A stretch of 64,000 nt of DNA from Lottia gigantea (Eukaryota > Mollusca > Gastropoda > Lottiidae). How positions within the stretch are numbered: position 1 is the stretch's first letter; each line of letters opens with the position of its first letter. Under the pieces are notes generated by a model. It was not told the DNA's origin. It ran no database searches and saw only the letters and a list, made by a program, of their open reading frames with translations. The position numbers and the translations under genes were made by a program. The stretch is taken from assembly GCF_000327385.1 (NCBI RefSeq), contig NW_008709380.1:1846552-1910551 (forward strand), in the 5' to 3' direction. This document shows, piece after piece, positions 36,401 to 45,958 of this stretch.

Positions 36401-39040
36401 CATTGCAGATACATGTACCATAATGACGGTTAAATGGGAACTGAAGGTAAGTGCATCGCTGCCTACGGCGTATGGCACCTCGAAGAATCTTTCCGGCTGT
36501 TGGTCAGGTGAAGCTTCCACAAGTAAGTTAGTTGAAACAGTTGACGTGACAGAGGAACCACCACAGTCATGTGGCAAACCGAGACATAGTGTGATATCTG
36601 CTGCACGAGTTGAATACCACGGAAGGAAATCTTAAATCAATGGAGTTCGTCGCTTCTGGCTTCTTTGCGCAAAAGATAGCTTGACGCCGGTCGTTTGAAC
36701 ATTAAATGATACTAAAGGCGATACATCTGAGGTTAATCACTTTGTAATCTACGAGGATAACATGTCTTTTGATGAAGGCGTTGGACACCTCAAGTTTTCT
36801 AACGTGTTTACTAAATAGTCAGATTATCTCAACAGGTTTCTGTCTTTAAAAAAACTTTAATAGATTTTCAACACACGTCGTCTCAATTACTTTGATGTTT
36901 TTGTTGAGTTTAAAGATTATAATTTGGTTGTTAATTGTCGGTTGTTGTAGAGGAAATGTTTGAAATGTCTATAGCTGTGTTGTATGAGACTAGCTGTTTG
37001 TTGTAAATCATTTTCTCACTTCGTGTGGTCTGTCTTCATTGCTCTTCTCTCCGACCTTCAACTTAACACATTCTCTTTGAAGACCGAGATTCAGTTTTAA
37101 AATGTCAGACTTCTGAAATTTTCTTTTATTTTTCTTCAAGTTTTAATTATGTCTGTGTCTTGGCCAAGTTGAAAGTGGGTTTGGCAGATGTGAATTTCGG
37201 ATGCACATTACACTACCTACTAGAGTAGACCACCATACTCTACTCTCTATTGCTACAAAACACCTCGATTACAGTTTGTATGTTAGATAATTGTTTCATC
37301 AAATATATTTTGATTCGAATAACTTGTCGTTCGCTCGAAATATGTTTTGAAATTATACTATACAATAAACCGAGATCGAGAAGGAAATTTTCGCGTTTTT
37401 ATATTCTCTAGCCCTTGTCAGTGGTACAGAGGTCGGAACACATGAAAAAATGTTAAGTTGTCGAATAAAACAATCGAATAAAACCTCTTCAGCCAGAGTT
37501 TATACATGATTAACGATCCTTCGTCAGTTGGATATTTAAAACAAAAGTCTTCATATGTCAAATCAGCTGCACGAAAGGATTATGAGGCTTTCAACAAGAA
37601 ACGAAATATTGTTTAAATATTAAAAACAAAAGATTAGCAGTACAGCGATTGTAATCAGACTATGTCGATATATAACCTCACACACTATTATTACCTTACA
37701 TCAAAACGAGTTCCAGTGTCTAATAAATCATGCTTATTACGTCATCAAGTTTGAAAATGGTGTAGTTGATGATGGATTTCATGTTCCAAGTGAAGAATTG
37801 TTGGCAAAACATCTTACAAACAAAAAGTTAAAAAACAGTTCAAGGGTGTTAGTATTGTACCTCCCTGAAGTCGACCAATATTTATTTCAAGGTTGTGCTG
37901 GAAGCCGCCGTATGCCAGCTGATGTTCGTTAATATAGGATTATATATACATACTAGTTTAATATTTAAAGGAATGCGTTGAAAGCATCCGTGATAGCCGC
38001 AAGTGTCTTAAGGAAGACATTTGTAGATGAGAGGACTTCACATGTCACTATTGTACTTTCATATGTTATAGTTTTCACAATTCAAAACGCCAACCAATTT
38101 CAACTTATTCGAAATTTGATATTTGTCATTTGGACTGTTATGTCACACTTGTGACACACAGTGTTGAGCTTTTATGTTCGATACTTTGCACCATTATATT
38201 GTTATAACCAGACAAAGGTCTAAAAGTTAAAGTTGAATCAAGTTCTGTTTGGTCTAGAGTGATATAACTATATTTAATAAATTACTAAAAATATACTTTA
38301 TTTATACGATTGACATTTCTAACATTTCATTGTAAAATACTCAAATGTAATATTAAACATTTCTAGAATTCACCTACATAGATATTTCTATACCAAAAGG
38401 TCATTAGCGATAGATTTTGTTATCCTTTTTGGAAAAGAGTTATCTTGAAAAATCGTGTTGAAAATTCATTTTATGAATTCATATATGAATATGTTTCCTA
38501 AATTTCGTGTTCTGTGGTTCTTGACAAGTTTGACGAAGTCAAACCAGCCTTATTTCAAATATCATTAAAATCAGATGGCAAAGAAAAATTGTTATCAAAT
38601 CCCTTAATGGTTTGTGGCGGTTAGAAAAAGGATTTTCGAAATAGAAATTAAACAGGTTTTGCGTTGCATTATTTGGATTACTGAAAAGCACTACTTTCGG
38701 TGTGTATTGAATAGCAGAAAAGGGTTTTATTATGGAATGAACTTCTTCAAACTTTGCATCTGATAGAAAAAAATATTGTAAGCTCCTTGTAAATGATGCC
38801 CATTTATGACAATTATTTCCTTGTTCCTTGTTATGTTAAGATTTATCATCTGGCATTACTTAAATGGAAACTTACCTCTGCATCGTCCTGGCTTTTCACC
38901 ACGTATTCTGGCTTCTTCCTCATGTATTTCATTTGATCCCTGTGGTCACGTCGTAGAAAAAAATGTTCCCCAACACAAAAACTCACAAACGTGAAAGCAA
39001 TATTTATCACCGATAACAATTGAACACACGACAGCCGCAT
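30220..39040 (-). CDS. MMP21: Matrix metalloproteinase 21 (MMP21), six exons, complete
   Basis: This encodes a secreted zinc endopeptidase of 669 residues (the human protein, from memory, is about 570). Exons are 38876-39040, 33936-34776, 31695-31988, 31244-31498, 30772-30947 and 30220-30498, in phases 0, 1, 1, 1, 0. Order of parts: signal peptide (about 1-24); prodomain with LEKYGYL and the cysteine-switch TRCGNKD (Cys137); a long Ser/Thr/Lys-rich linker; furin site RQKR (243-246); catalytic domain with WRLLSTGYST, FDGQGGE, HFDDDE, zinc site HEIGHVLGLPH (His388, Glu389, His392, His398) and Met-turn SIMY (Met406); and a hemopexin domain between Cys436 and Cys667. The zinc-site wording GLPHT, the absence of the hinge usual in other MMPs, and passages such as YENxxNRTRYGDP, YFFKG, YDSDED and the ending KWFDICD all match MMP21 specifically. 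In vertebrates MMP21 acts in left-right axis determination. The Pro of the usual PRCGxPD switch is Thr here and the second Pro is Lys. Confidence 0.93.
30772..30947 (-). CDS. MMP21: MMP21 exon 5 (hemopexin blades)
   Basis: A 176-bp exon after CTATTTTTAG. It encodes GEKFYAYDSDED, then DNIDTVYFDMRDKNLYFFKH, two hemopexin blade motifs. It ends at ATG|GTGAGT in phase 0. Confidence 0.9.
31244..31498 (-). CDS. MMP21: MMP21 exon 4 (start of hemopexin domain)
   Basis: This exon starts after ATTTGTAG, runs VCKGKFSTVLDWV and ends YFFKG in phase 1. It carries the first hemopexin cysteine (Cys436) and the MMP21-typical YFFRDNHYWMYEN and NRTRYGDP. Confidence 0.92.
31695..31988 (-). CDS. MMP21: MMP21 exon 3 (zinc-binding catalytic core)
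   Basis: This exon follows ACTTTCAG and completes the split Gly of FGRG. It contains SHGNC, FDGQGGEVAHSW, HFDDDE, HEIGHVLGLPH and SIMYAIY, then LDRKAVQAIYG. The donor G|GTAGGT in phase 1 was preferred over the alternative AG|GTGTCG because it joins exon 4 to give IYG-VCKGKF, aligned with the MMP21 family. Confidence 0.92.
33936..34776 (-). CDS. MMP21: MMP21 exon 2 (prodomain, linker, start of catalytic domain)
   Basis: A large 841-bp exon after the acceptor ATCATTTCAG, ending at AGAG|GTATGA. It encodes YGYL, the helical prodomain, TRCGNKD, about 100 residues rich in Thr, Ser, Lys and Asp, the processing site RQKR|SV and the first catalytic strands up to DIEVEFGRG. Confidence 0.92.
34777..38875 (-). 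other. MMP21 intron 1
   Basis: A 4.1-kb GT-AG intron in phase 0, mostly plain AT-rich sequence. It includes a GC-richer island at about 36440-36640. Intron 2 (31989-33935, 1.9 kb) holds a 90-codon open frame at 33600-33872 (plus) with no recognisable domain. Introns 3-5 are only 196, 296 and 273 bp. Confidence 0.8.
36423..36640. other. GC-richer island inside MMP21 intron 1, unidentified
   Basis: About 200 bp of near-balanced base composition within very AT-rich intron. Open frames of 60-70 codons run on both strands, which is what low stop frequency alone would give. On the plus strand CTGAAG|GTAAGT at about 36440-36451 is a strong donor-like site. It could be an unrecognised exon, a conserved regulatory piece or an old insertion. 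Confidence 0.3.
38876..39040 (-). CDS. MMP21: MMP21 exon 1 (signal peptide)
   Basis: This exon has 55 codons from an ATG in context AACATGC. Residues 8-23 are hydrophobic (LLSVINIAFTFVSFCV) and form a signal peptide; a basic stretch follows. The donor GAG|GTAAGT is in phase 0. The codons join the next exon to give DDAE-VILEKYGYL, as expected for an MMP prodomain. Confidence 0.85.
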
Positions 39041-41608
39041 GTTTTGATTAACAATTCATCAAAATAACAAACACACTTCGGCATGGAAGTTTAAATAATT
39101 TCACTTAATTCGTAAAATAAATCTTCAGCTTTTTGTATATATTGATTAAATACACAATCCATAAAAATTAAACACTCTTTGAAATTGATTCACATTGCTA
39201 ATCCAGTAGTGGTATAGATGATGCTTTATTATATTCGAACGTTCAGAATCCAGACTAAAAGAATGTGAGGTTTGGAATCGTATAAATATGTCGCCTGTCA
39301 CCTCTAATGAGGAGGGTGGTATCGTGAAAAACTACACATTGAAACAACTATCTGTATTCCACCAACTTATATAATCGTCAACTTTCTTGAGATTTTTTTA
39401 ATGTGTCTACGTCACTACGACACTTGAAGCGTCACTCCCTCGTTTCCTGCAAAAAAAGAAAGATGAAACCAGTTACATATAATTTCCCGTCAATGATTAA
39501 CGGAGGACCTGCAGTCAAGGCAGACGTGAATGAAATAATTAATGATGTTGATAAATTAATTAAGTGCTATATTGACTAGACTGGAAATTGTCTCAAATTA
39601 GGATCAAAATTCCTGTAACCGCCTACAATAAACAAGATCGGTGACAGTTATATACCATTTTCTTTTCTAAATTTAAAAAGACAGAGGAAGGCACACAATT
39701 GCACGAGGTTGAGGGAAAGAGCGTGTAGGAAGGACTATGTCTCATAAATTTCACATCATTTCATGCATGGATTGTGGTTAATCTTACACATTTATAATAA
39801 TCATGGGAAGGAACACGTTTTCTTTTTAGCTTATATTCCAGATAAAGTCATGGTAATGGCGTTAATACATGGGCGACCCAGGCCTGGCAGTCGTCTTGAC
39901 ATTACAGATTGTCAAATATATTAATGAATTGTATGTTAAATTTCTATTCATGTCAAATTCAAAGGAAACGGAAACTATCACCTATCACAATCAAGAATCA
40001 TAGGTAACAAGGATAAGTTGTCAAACTGATATATATCAGTATGAATACTCCTGGATATTCAAAGATAATATATCTATGATTAAGATTTAGAAAGATATAT
40101 CTGACAAGAAGCCAATTGTCTCCTCCGAACGTGCTCCAGTCGCACTCACAAACCACCGTTTAATAAATCTAAAACATGATATATCCGGTGTGTTAACAGA
40201 CGATAAAAAAGGTGAAAGATTCACAGATTAGCTTCGTTTTTCATTTACCTTCATATCTCATTCATAAGTTCTAAATTATAATCCACTTCATTTTGATTGG
40301 TAAATATCGTATACACATGATAATATTAACCAATCAAAGGACCTTGTCATAAATCCCATTATATTGCATTAAATTACACCCCAGATTTTACTATCGATAA
40401 GAAAGTTTTGGACAGACTGAATTTTGTTTTACCAACACTTTACGGTTATTATTTAAATCCTTTTTTGAATGATTGTTTGTTTTGTTATCATGAAATCACA
40501 TTTTCGTCTCAGAAATCACCCGATAAACTTGAGTTTTGACGTAGGTGATGACGTAGATGACCATTAATATTGCTACGCACTAATCTCAAATCCTGGCACA
40601 GAAACTTATTTATTTGACAAATCAATCCGTTCAATTCTCATAATAGGTTTGTATTACTGGTTGAAGACCTTTGCCTTTAACACCATACAGTATAAGGTGT
40701 TCAAGACTTGGCAGCAAGTGCTTTAGAAGATTCAGCACCAATTGCTCCAAAAGACTTAGCACATTATATAAGAAAACACCATGGATCTGGATCTCACAGC
40801 GAGGATGAAGATGAGATTTTATCATTTTCAACTGCAGCCTCTTGCTGTGTGACAAATTTAGATCTACGAAAGGGTGTATCGCATTGACGAACTCAATTAG
40901 AAGGTTGCCATTAGTGTGAACAGACACATATAGTTGTGACGTGCTTCAAGTTAATTTATCACTTAAAGACTTGATCTCAGAAGTTTCAACGTCTGGAGAT
41001 GACCCTTACATTGCAGCAACGCCCATTTCCTGATTCTGATTACAATAACACGCTTCCACAAGTATAGCTTGAAGAAAACCCCAACAAACTGAGAGATTCG
41101 CCTTGTCAAAAAACTCATTTTTAATACAAAATGACAATTTATGCAGTTACAGAAAATTCTGTATAGTGAAAACGCCCAAATTTTGTCATTTTCAAAGACA
41201 AAAAAGTCTGTGAGCTGGGCTCGACATTTGTTCAAGTATGTTATTTACGACAACGTTATGTCAAGAAGGCAATGAAATAAAATTCTAAATGGCTATAAAT
41301 AATATTGACAGAATTCCTGTCATTTTTCAATCAATTATAAAATAATAAAGTCAATCCCGTATAGTTTATGACAGGCAAATTTGATAAGACTTTTCAACAA
41401 TTTCATGGACGAATTTCGAAGTTTAAATACCTTAAGTATTAATTTTTCTATGTGGCAAACCACATTGATTTGGCGAGGAAGGTCTACAGTCCCCCAATGT
41501 CCAATAATACTTAGAAGCAAGTTCTGATTTGAACAAAGCCTAACATCCGACTCTCATCCCTGGAACACCAAGAACTCATGACACGTGTTACTGAAAAGTA
41601 AGGAAAGT
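39041..41608. other. Upstream of MMP21; includes a coding-like but unidentified stretch
   Basis: The MMP21 promoter should lie just right of 39040; TATTTATA on the minus strand near 39281 is a possible TATA-like site but is far from the start. Between about 40640 and 41540 short plus-strand stretches read like decayed coding sequence, such as LAHYIRKHHGSGSHSEDEDE at about 40757-40816, but I cannot assign a family and no intact frame is present. The rest is plain AT-rich DNA. Confidence 0.3.
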
Positions 41609-42030
41609 GCCAGTGTATGTGGAAGTCAGGAAGGTGCCAGTGTATGTGAAAATCAGGAAGGTGTCAGTGTATGTGGAAGTCAGGAAGGTGCCAGTGTATG
41701 TGGAAGTCAGGAAGGTGCCAGTGTATGTGAAAATCAGGAAGGTGTCAGTGTATGTGGAAGTCAGGAAGGTGCCAGTGTATGTGGAAGTCAGGAAGGTGCC
41801 AGTGTATGTGGAAGTCAGGAAGGTGTCAGTGTATGTGGAAGTCAGGAAGGTGTCAGTGTATGTGGAAGTCAGGAAGGTGCTAGTGTATATGGAAGTCAGA
41901 AATGTGTCAGTGTATGTGAAAATCAGGAAGGTGTCAGTGTATGTGGAAGTCATTAAGGTGTCAGCGCCTGTGGAAGTCAGGAAGGTGCTAGTGTATGTGG
42001 AAGTCAGGAAGGAGCAAGTCTATGTGAAAG
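41609..42030. repeat. 27-bp minisatellite, 15 copies plus a partial copy
   Basis: The unit is GCCAGTGTATGTGGAAGTCA then GGAAGGT. Because 27 is a multiple of three, the array stays open in at least three frames (41585-41956 and 41607-42062 on plus, 41588-41953 on minus), which yields repetitive pseudo-proteins. The first six units alternate as three variants in the order ABCABC, so an 81-bp higher-order unit was duplicated. No start context, splice site or flanking coding sequence supports translation. Confidence 0.95.
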
Positions 42031-43581
42031 AACGATGTACAATGGAAACCAATCTTTACTAATTCTAAAACCGTTGTATCTGTTTTTTTTTTTTAAAGCG
42101 GAGCGGAATTGTCATACATTTATTTTTTAATTCGTCCAATAATTAAAGACTATGAAACAAAGTAGGGCTGACTTCGGTTAGCGTCAGCATTGGATATGTT
42201 AGCATTAGGTTGGTTATAGAAGCAACAACAGAAACAATATTGTTGCAATATGCTATCTTGTATACATGTGTTTAGCGAGATAAAAGTTAAATAAACGGTT
42301 AGATACTGTTGGTGGTATACAAAACTACAAGATGTACTAAATAACTATCAACAAACATACCTTCTGCCAAGACACCTAGACAAAATATATGCAACTTTCA
42401 CTACTCTTATTGTCAAGCATTGAGAACTTTACGACCATATGTAACGAATATCCTTTGATGTCAAGACACAACCATCAGAAGTCGACCGCTTTCACAATGC
42501 TCTGAACGAGAAGTCAATAACGAGATTCCAGTAGAATAAATCTATGCTGCTGAAGTGCGCAGTTAGAAATATGGCTTTGACTTGAGTCAGTCTTATAAAT
42601 ATTTATAAAGTTGGGGATTCGTGTGGGCCGTCTGTGGGGGATTTGATTGTGATTCAAAATCATGATCAATTAAAGGATAATATTTTGACAACTTGACGTT
42701 ATCTACTGGTGGATATCAAGCTTGAATGACCCCTAAATATCATTCACTCCTACATCGTTTTGTAGAATGAAAATGCAAATGCAACCACAGTCTACAATCA
42801 ATGGGTATTATCAAGAATAATATTACGACAGTTTTGTAAAAGTACGTGTGGGAAATACGAAATATGTAACGTACCATAAATTAGGTTTAACGTGGTTAAA
42901 ATTTTTGGAGTAAAACGTTCCGTTGGTCAAATTTATCAAAAGTTTTATGCCTGGGATGTACAGGATTACTTAAAAGATAAAATCAACCAAAAAATGTCTT
43001 AGGTAAATCTTATGAATAAAAAAGACTGAAACAATAACCGCCAAAGGTGTCATCACACACGACGTCCATACAACTACAATACAAGAATCGTGGGAGGCAT
43101 TTCATTCAGAAGATCATTAACATTTTGACTTGATTCCTTTAGGATCGTATTTAGTCAATGGAGCTTTTTTTCTGACCACAAAATGTTACAAGCTATTATC
43201 TTAGTAAGTTATCTGTCTGTATCATTCAGATCATCGTGTCCTAGAGAAAATTATGAAACATCAAACATTCAGTGGTAAAGGTTGAACAATTATTGATAAT
43301 TTCCATATATATCATGAATGAATTGATGGAGAGTAGGCGTAATTGTAGGCAATAATTAAAAAACAAAGCAGGAAAAGAACAGACGCCAATCGATAAATTA
43401 TCAGAATAATATCTAAACTACTGGTGTCTGAAATGTCGGGTTAATCTTCAGGGAGACATTCTCATCAATTCATCAATTTCCATAATCCTATGACTCACCT
43501 AAGGTCACATCTGAATTTTTTGGTTGCGTAATAGGATTTTTTATGCGCATGTTGAGTTTAAAATGCATGATACATGCATGC
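42031..43581. other. Intergenic
   Basis: AT-rich DNA with a poly-T run at about 42083; no gene or element recognised. Confidence 0.5.
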
Positions 43582-43748
43582 ATCGGCGTAGCTAACAATC
43601 AACAGTAGATGTTATGATGGTAGTCCACTGGGAAAATAGTTGATATCCCCGCACATACACGTGCACATCACTTGCGTATATGGAGTCCATAATGGATCGG
43701 CGTAGCTAACAATCAACAGTAGATGTTATGATGGTAGTCCACTGGGAA
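43582..43748. repeat. Perfect 53-bp direct repeat
   Basis: 43582-43634 and 43696-43748 are identical over 53 bases (ATCGGCGTAGCTAACAATCA to GTCCACTGGGAA), separated by 61 bp of unrelated sequence. The absence of any difference indicates a recent duplication. Confidence 0.95.
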
Positions 43749-45017
43749 CGCTTGGGATTCTTACTCCGTTTCTCTTGGTTTCTTACGGAAGTTCAAGTCA
43801 TATGACGCTTGCATGCCAAATACACGTGCGTGAACACTAAGCTGAAGAAATCGGGGATCACATTTAAATGTATCCGTGTGCGTTAATGTCGGAAGTGCAA
43901 TAGTTAACAAATGTTAAGAGGTACCACACCAGAACCATCAATTCTCTTGTATGAAAAAGCGAAATAAAAGGCGCAATAAGTCCTTTAATTTGTGTTTATG
44001 CATGAGTGAAGTTTTTACAATTGTTGTTTTTCTAACTGATGTTTACCCATTTATCAGTCGTCCTGTTGTATCTATTTAACCCACTGACTTGGGTAATCTT
44101 TGGCCTAGATTGTAATGTAACCTAGTGTTTTACTGCACCAGTGACCACAATTTACAACTTTATTACAAATTTAGTGACAGTTTATTTCTTTGGCAAATTA
44201 GGAATTTTAACAATCTTGAATATATCAGAATATCTAATGATGTACTTCAGCGTCCTTTTGGTGTCGGTCGTACTCTTAATTATTCATTAATATACTGAAG
44301 CGACAATAATGTTTCTAACTGACCGTAGAAAATAAGAATATATTACTATGCATTTGTTTGTTCATGATCGGTAGGACGTGTTCGTGTTCAGGTTGCTGAA
44401 AAGAATGAACATTACTTTTTATGTCTTATATAAATGAATGCCCACGACTAGCTCGGATATATATAAGAAATATTAAACCCAAGCATTAACGGTCTGAACC
44501 GCAAAACGAAACTCATATTAAGTCCAAATTAAGTTTGGCAATACATTGCTTGCAGCTAATGAATTCTTAAAACTTTCATTCTTACAGCATTTCTCGACGA
44601 ACTCGTTAATTCAGAACGTCCAAATGTAGTTTGATTTGTTCCAAGGACACAAGATTTAATATATTTATCATATTTCTCTCAAAAAAACTAAGGTATCTTA
44701 TCGCGAAAGTGACTAAAATAAGTAGCTAACTCTTCAGCTATTCTTAAAATGTTAAGATTGTTACTCTAATCCTGGCCACCATGACTAAAATATTTGTAGT
44801 ATTATAAAACATCAATCAAGTAAGGTATAAAGGTGAGATACCTGGTATTTTTAACACATTTATATATTTATATCTGTACTGAACTCATTACCATTACTAT
44901 CTCTGTCTTCAACTTTCTATATATACTCTCACTATCTGCTTGATTAATCTCAACAATCACTTGTTAATGTTAATACACGTTGATATGTTCATATCTTAGA
45001 CCGAAACATCTGACTCT
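43749..45017. other. Intergenic, with a dispersed repeat fragment
   Basis: About 44480-44565 resembles 16325-16410 (GAACCG, CGAAA, then TTGGCAATACATTGC and GCAGCTA). Nothing else is recognised. Confidence 0.35.
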
Positions 45018-45268
45018 ATTCCGGTCTCTGATAGCTATTTTGAAAGTTATCGGCTGAAGTAGAGACAGACTGGCCCTATATAGTGGTGATAACCGCATCT
45101 CAGAAGGTACGAGGGTTTTAAACCTATTTATTTAAATTTGATTCGCCAAACCCAGACATATTCGGAAAGATGGATATTTGTGTAGTTCATTCACACCATC
45201 ATATGATTCCCCCTACACCATTTATCTGCAATCCAGCCGATAACCGTCAGTATATCAGAGACTGGAAT
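45018..45268. mobile_element. 251-bp element with imperfect terminal inverted repeats, MITE-like
   Basis: The left end ATTCCGGTCTCTGATA...GTTATCGGCTG (45018-45056) matches the reverse complement of the right end, ATTCCAGTCTCTGATA...GTTATCGGCTG (45234-45268). The arms are 35-39 bp with a variable middle; the interior of about 177 bp has no coding frame. I see no convincing target-site duplication. It is best explained as a non-autonomous DNA transposon remnant. Confidence 0.5.
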
Positions 45269-45535
45269 AAAGGCAGTTATTTCGGACAACATATATCTAT
45301 ACATTTTCATACTATTTGTCTTGAACGATAAAAATAACCTTTGTTTTATGGATCTGAACCAAAAATAAATTAACGAGTGATTAAGTGGATAGAGTTCTCA
45401 AGTTTTTAAGATATTTGATAGTTTCATGGCAACTACAATCTAATAATTTCCTGACGATTGTTCTCTATGAGGTTTCTATTCAGATATGATGACTATGAAG
45501 AAAAATAAAGACATCCAGCGTAGGCGTACTGATAT

Positions 45536-45958
45536 ATTTCCTGTAGAATATTTATTTATTCCATAGAAATGCTCGATGTAGGATTTCCTGCAAAATATTG
45601 ATGAATTCCAGAGAAAAGCTAGATATGGGAGATTTCCTGCAAAATATTGATTTATTTCATAGAAAAGCTAGATATGGGATTTCCTGCAAAATATTGATTT
45701 ATTCAAGAGAAAAGCTAGATAGGGGATTTCCCGCAAAATATTGATTTATTTCAGAGAAAAGCTAGATATGGGATTTCCTGAAAAATATTGATTTATTCCA
45801 TAGAAAAGCTAGATATGGGATTTCCTGCAAAATATTGATTTATTTCAGAGAAAAGCTATATATGAGATTTCCTGCAAAATATTGATTTATTTCAGAGAAA
45901 AGCTAGATATGGGATTTCCTGAAAAAAATATTGATTTATTCCAGAGAAAAGCATATGG
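45536..45958. repeat. 47-bp minisatellite, 9 copies
   Basis: The unit is ATTTCCTGCAAAATATTGAT then TTATTCCAGAGAAAAGCTAG and ATATGGG. The first copy is the most diverged and the last is cut short (AAAGCATATGG). Inner copies differ by one to four bases, the usual pattern of edge decay and inner homogenisation. Confidence 0.93.

Noticed and set aside
41585-42062. Open frames of 120-150 codons on both strands as protein genes
   Set aside because: They exist only because the 27-bp repeat length is divisible by three. There is no splice, promoter or homology support.
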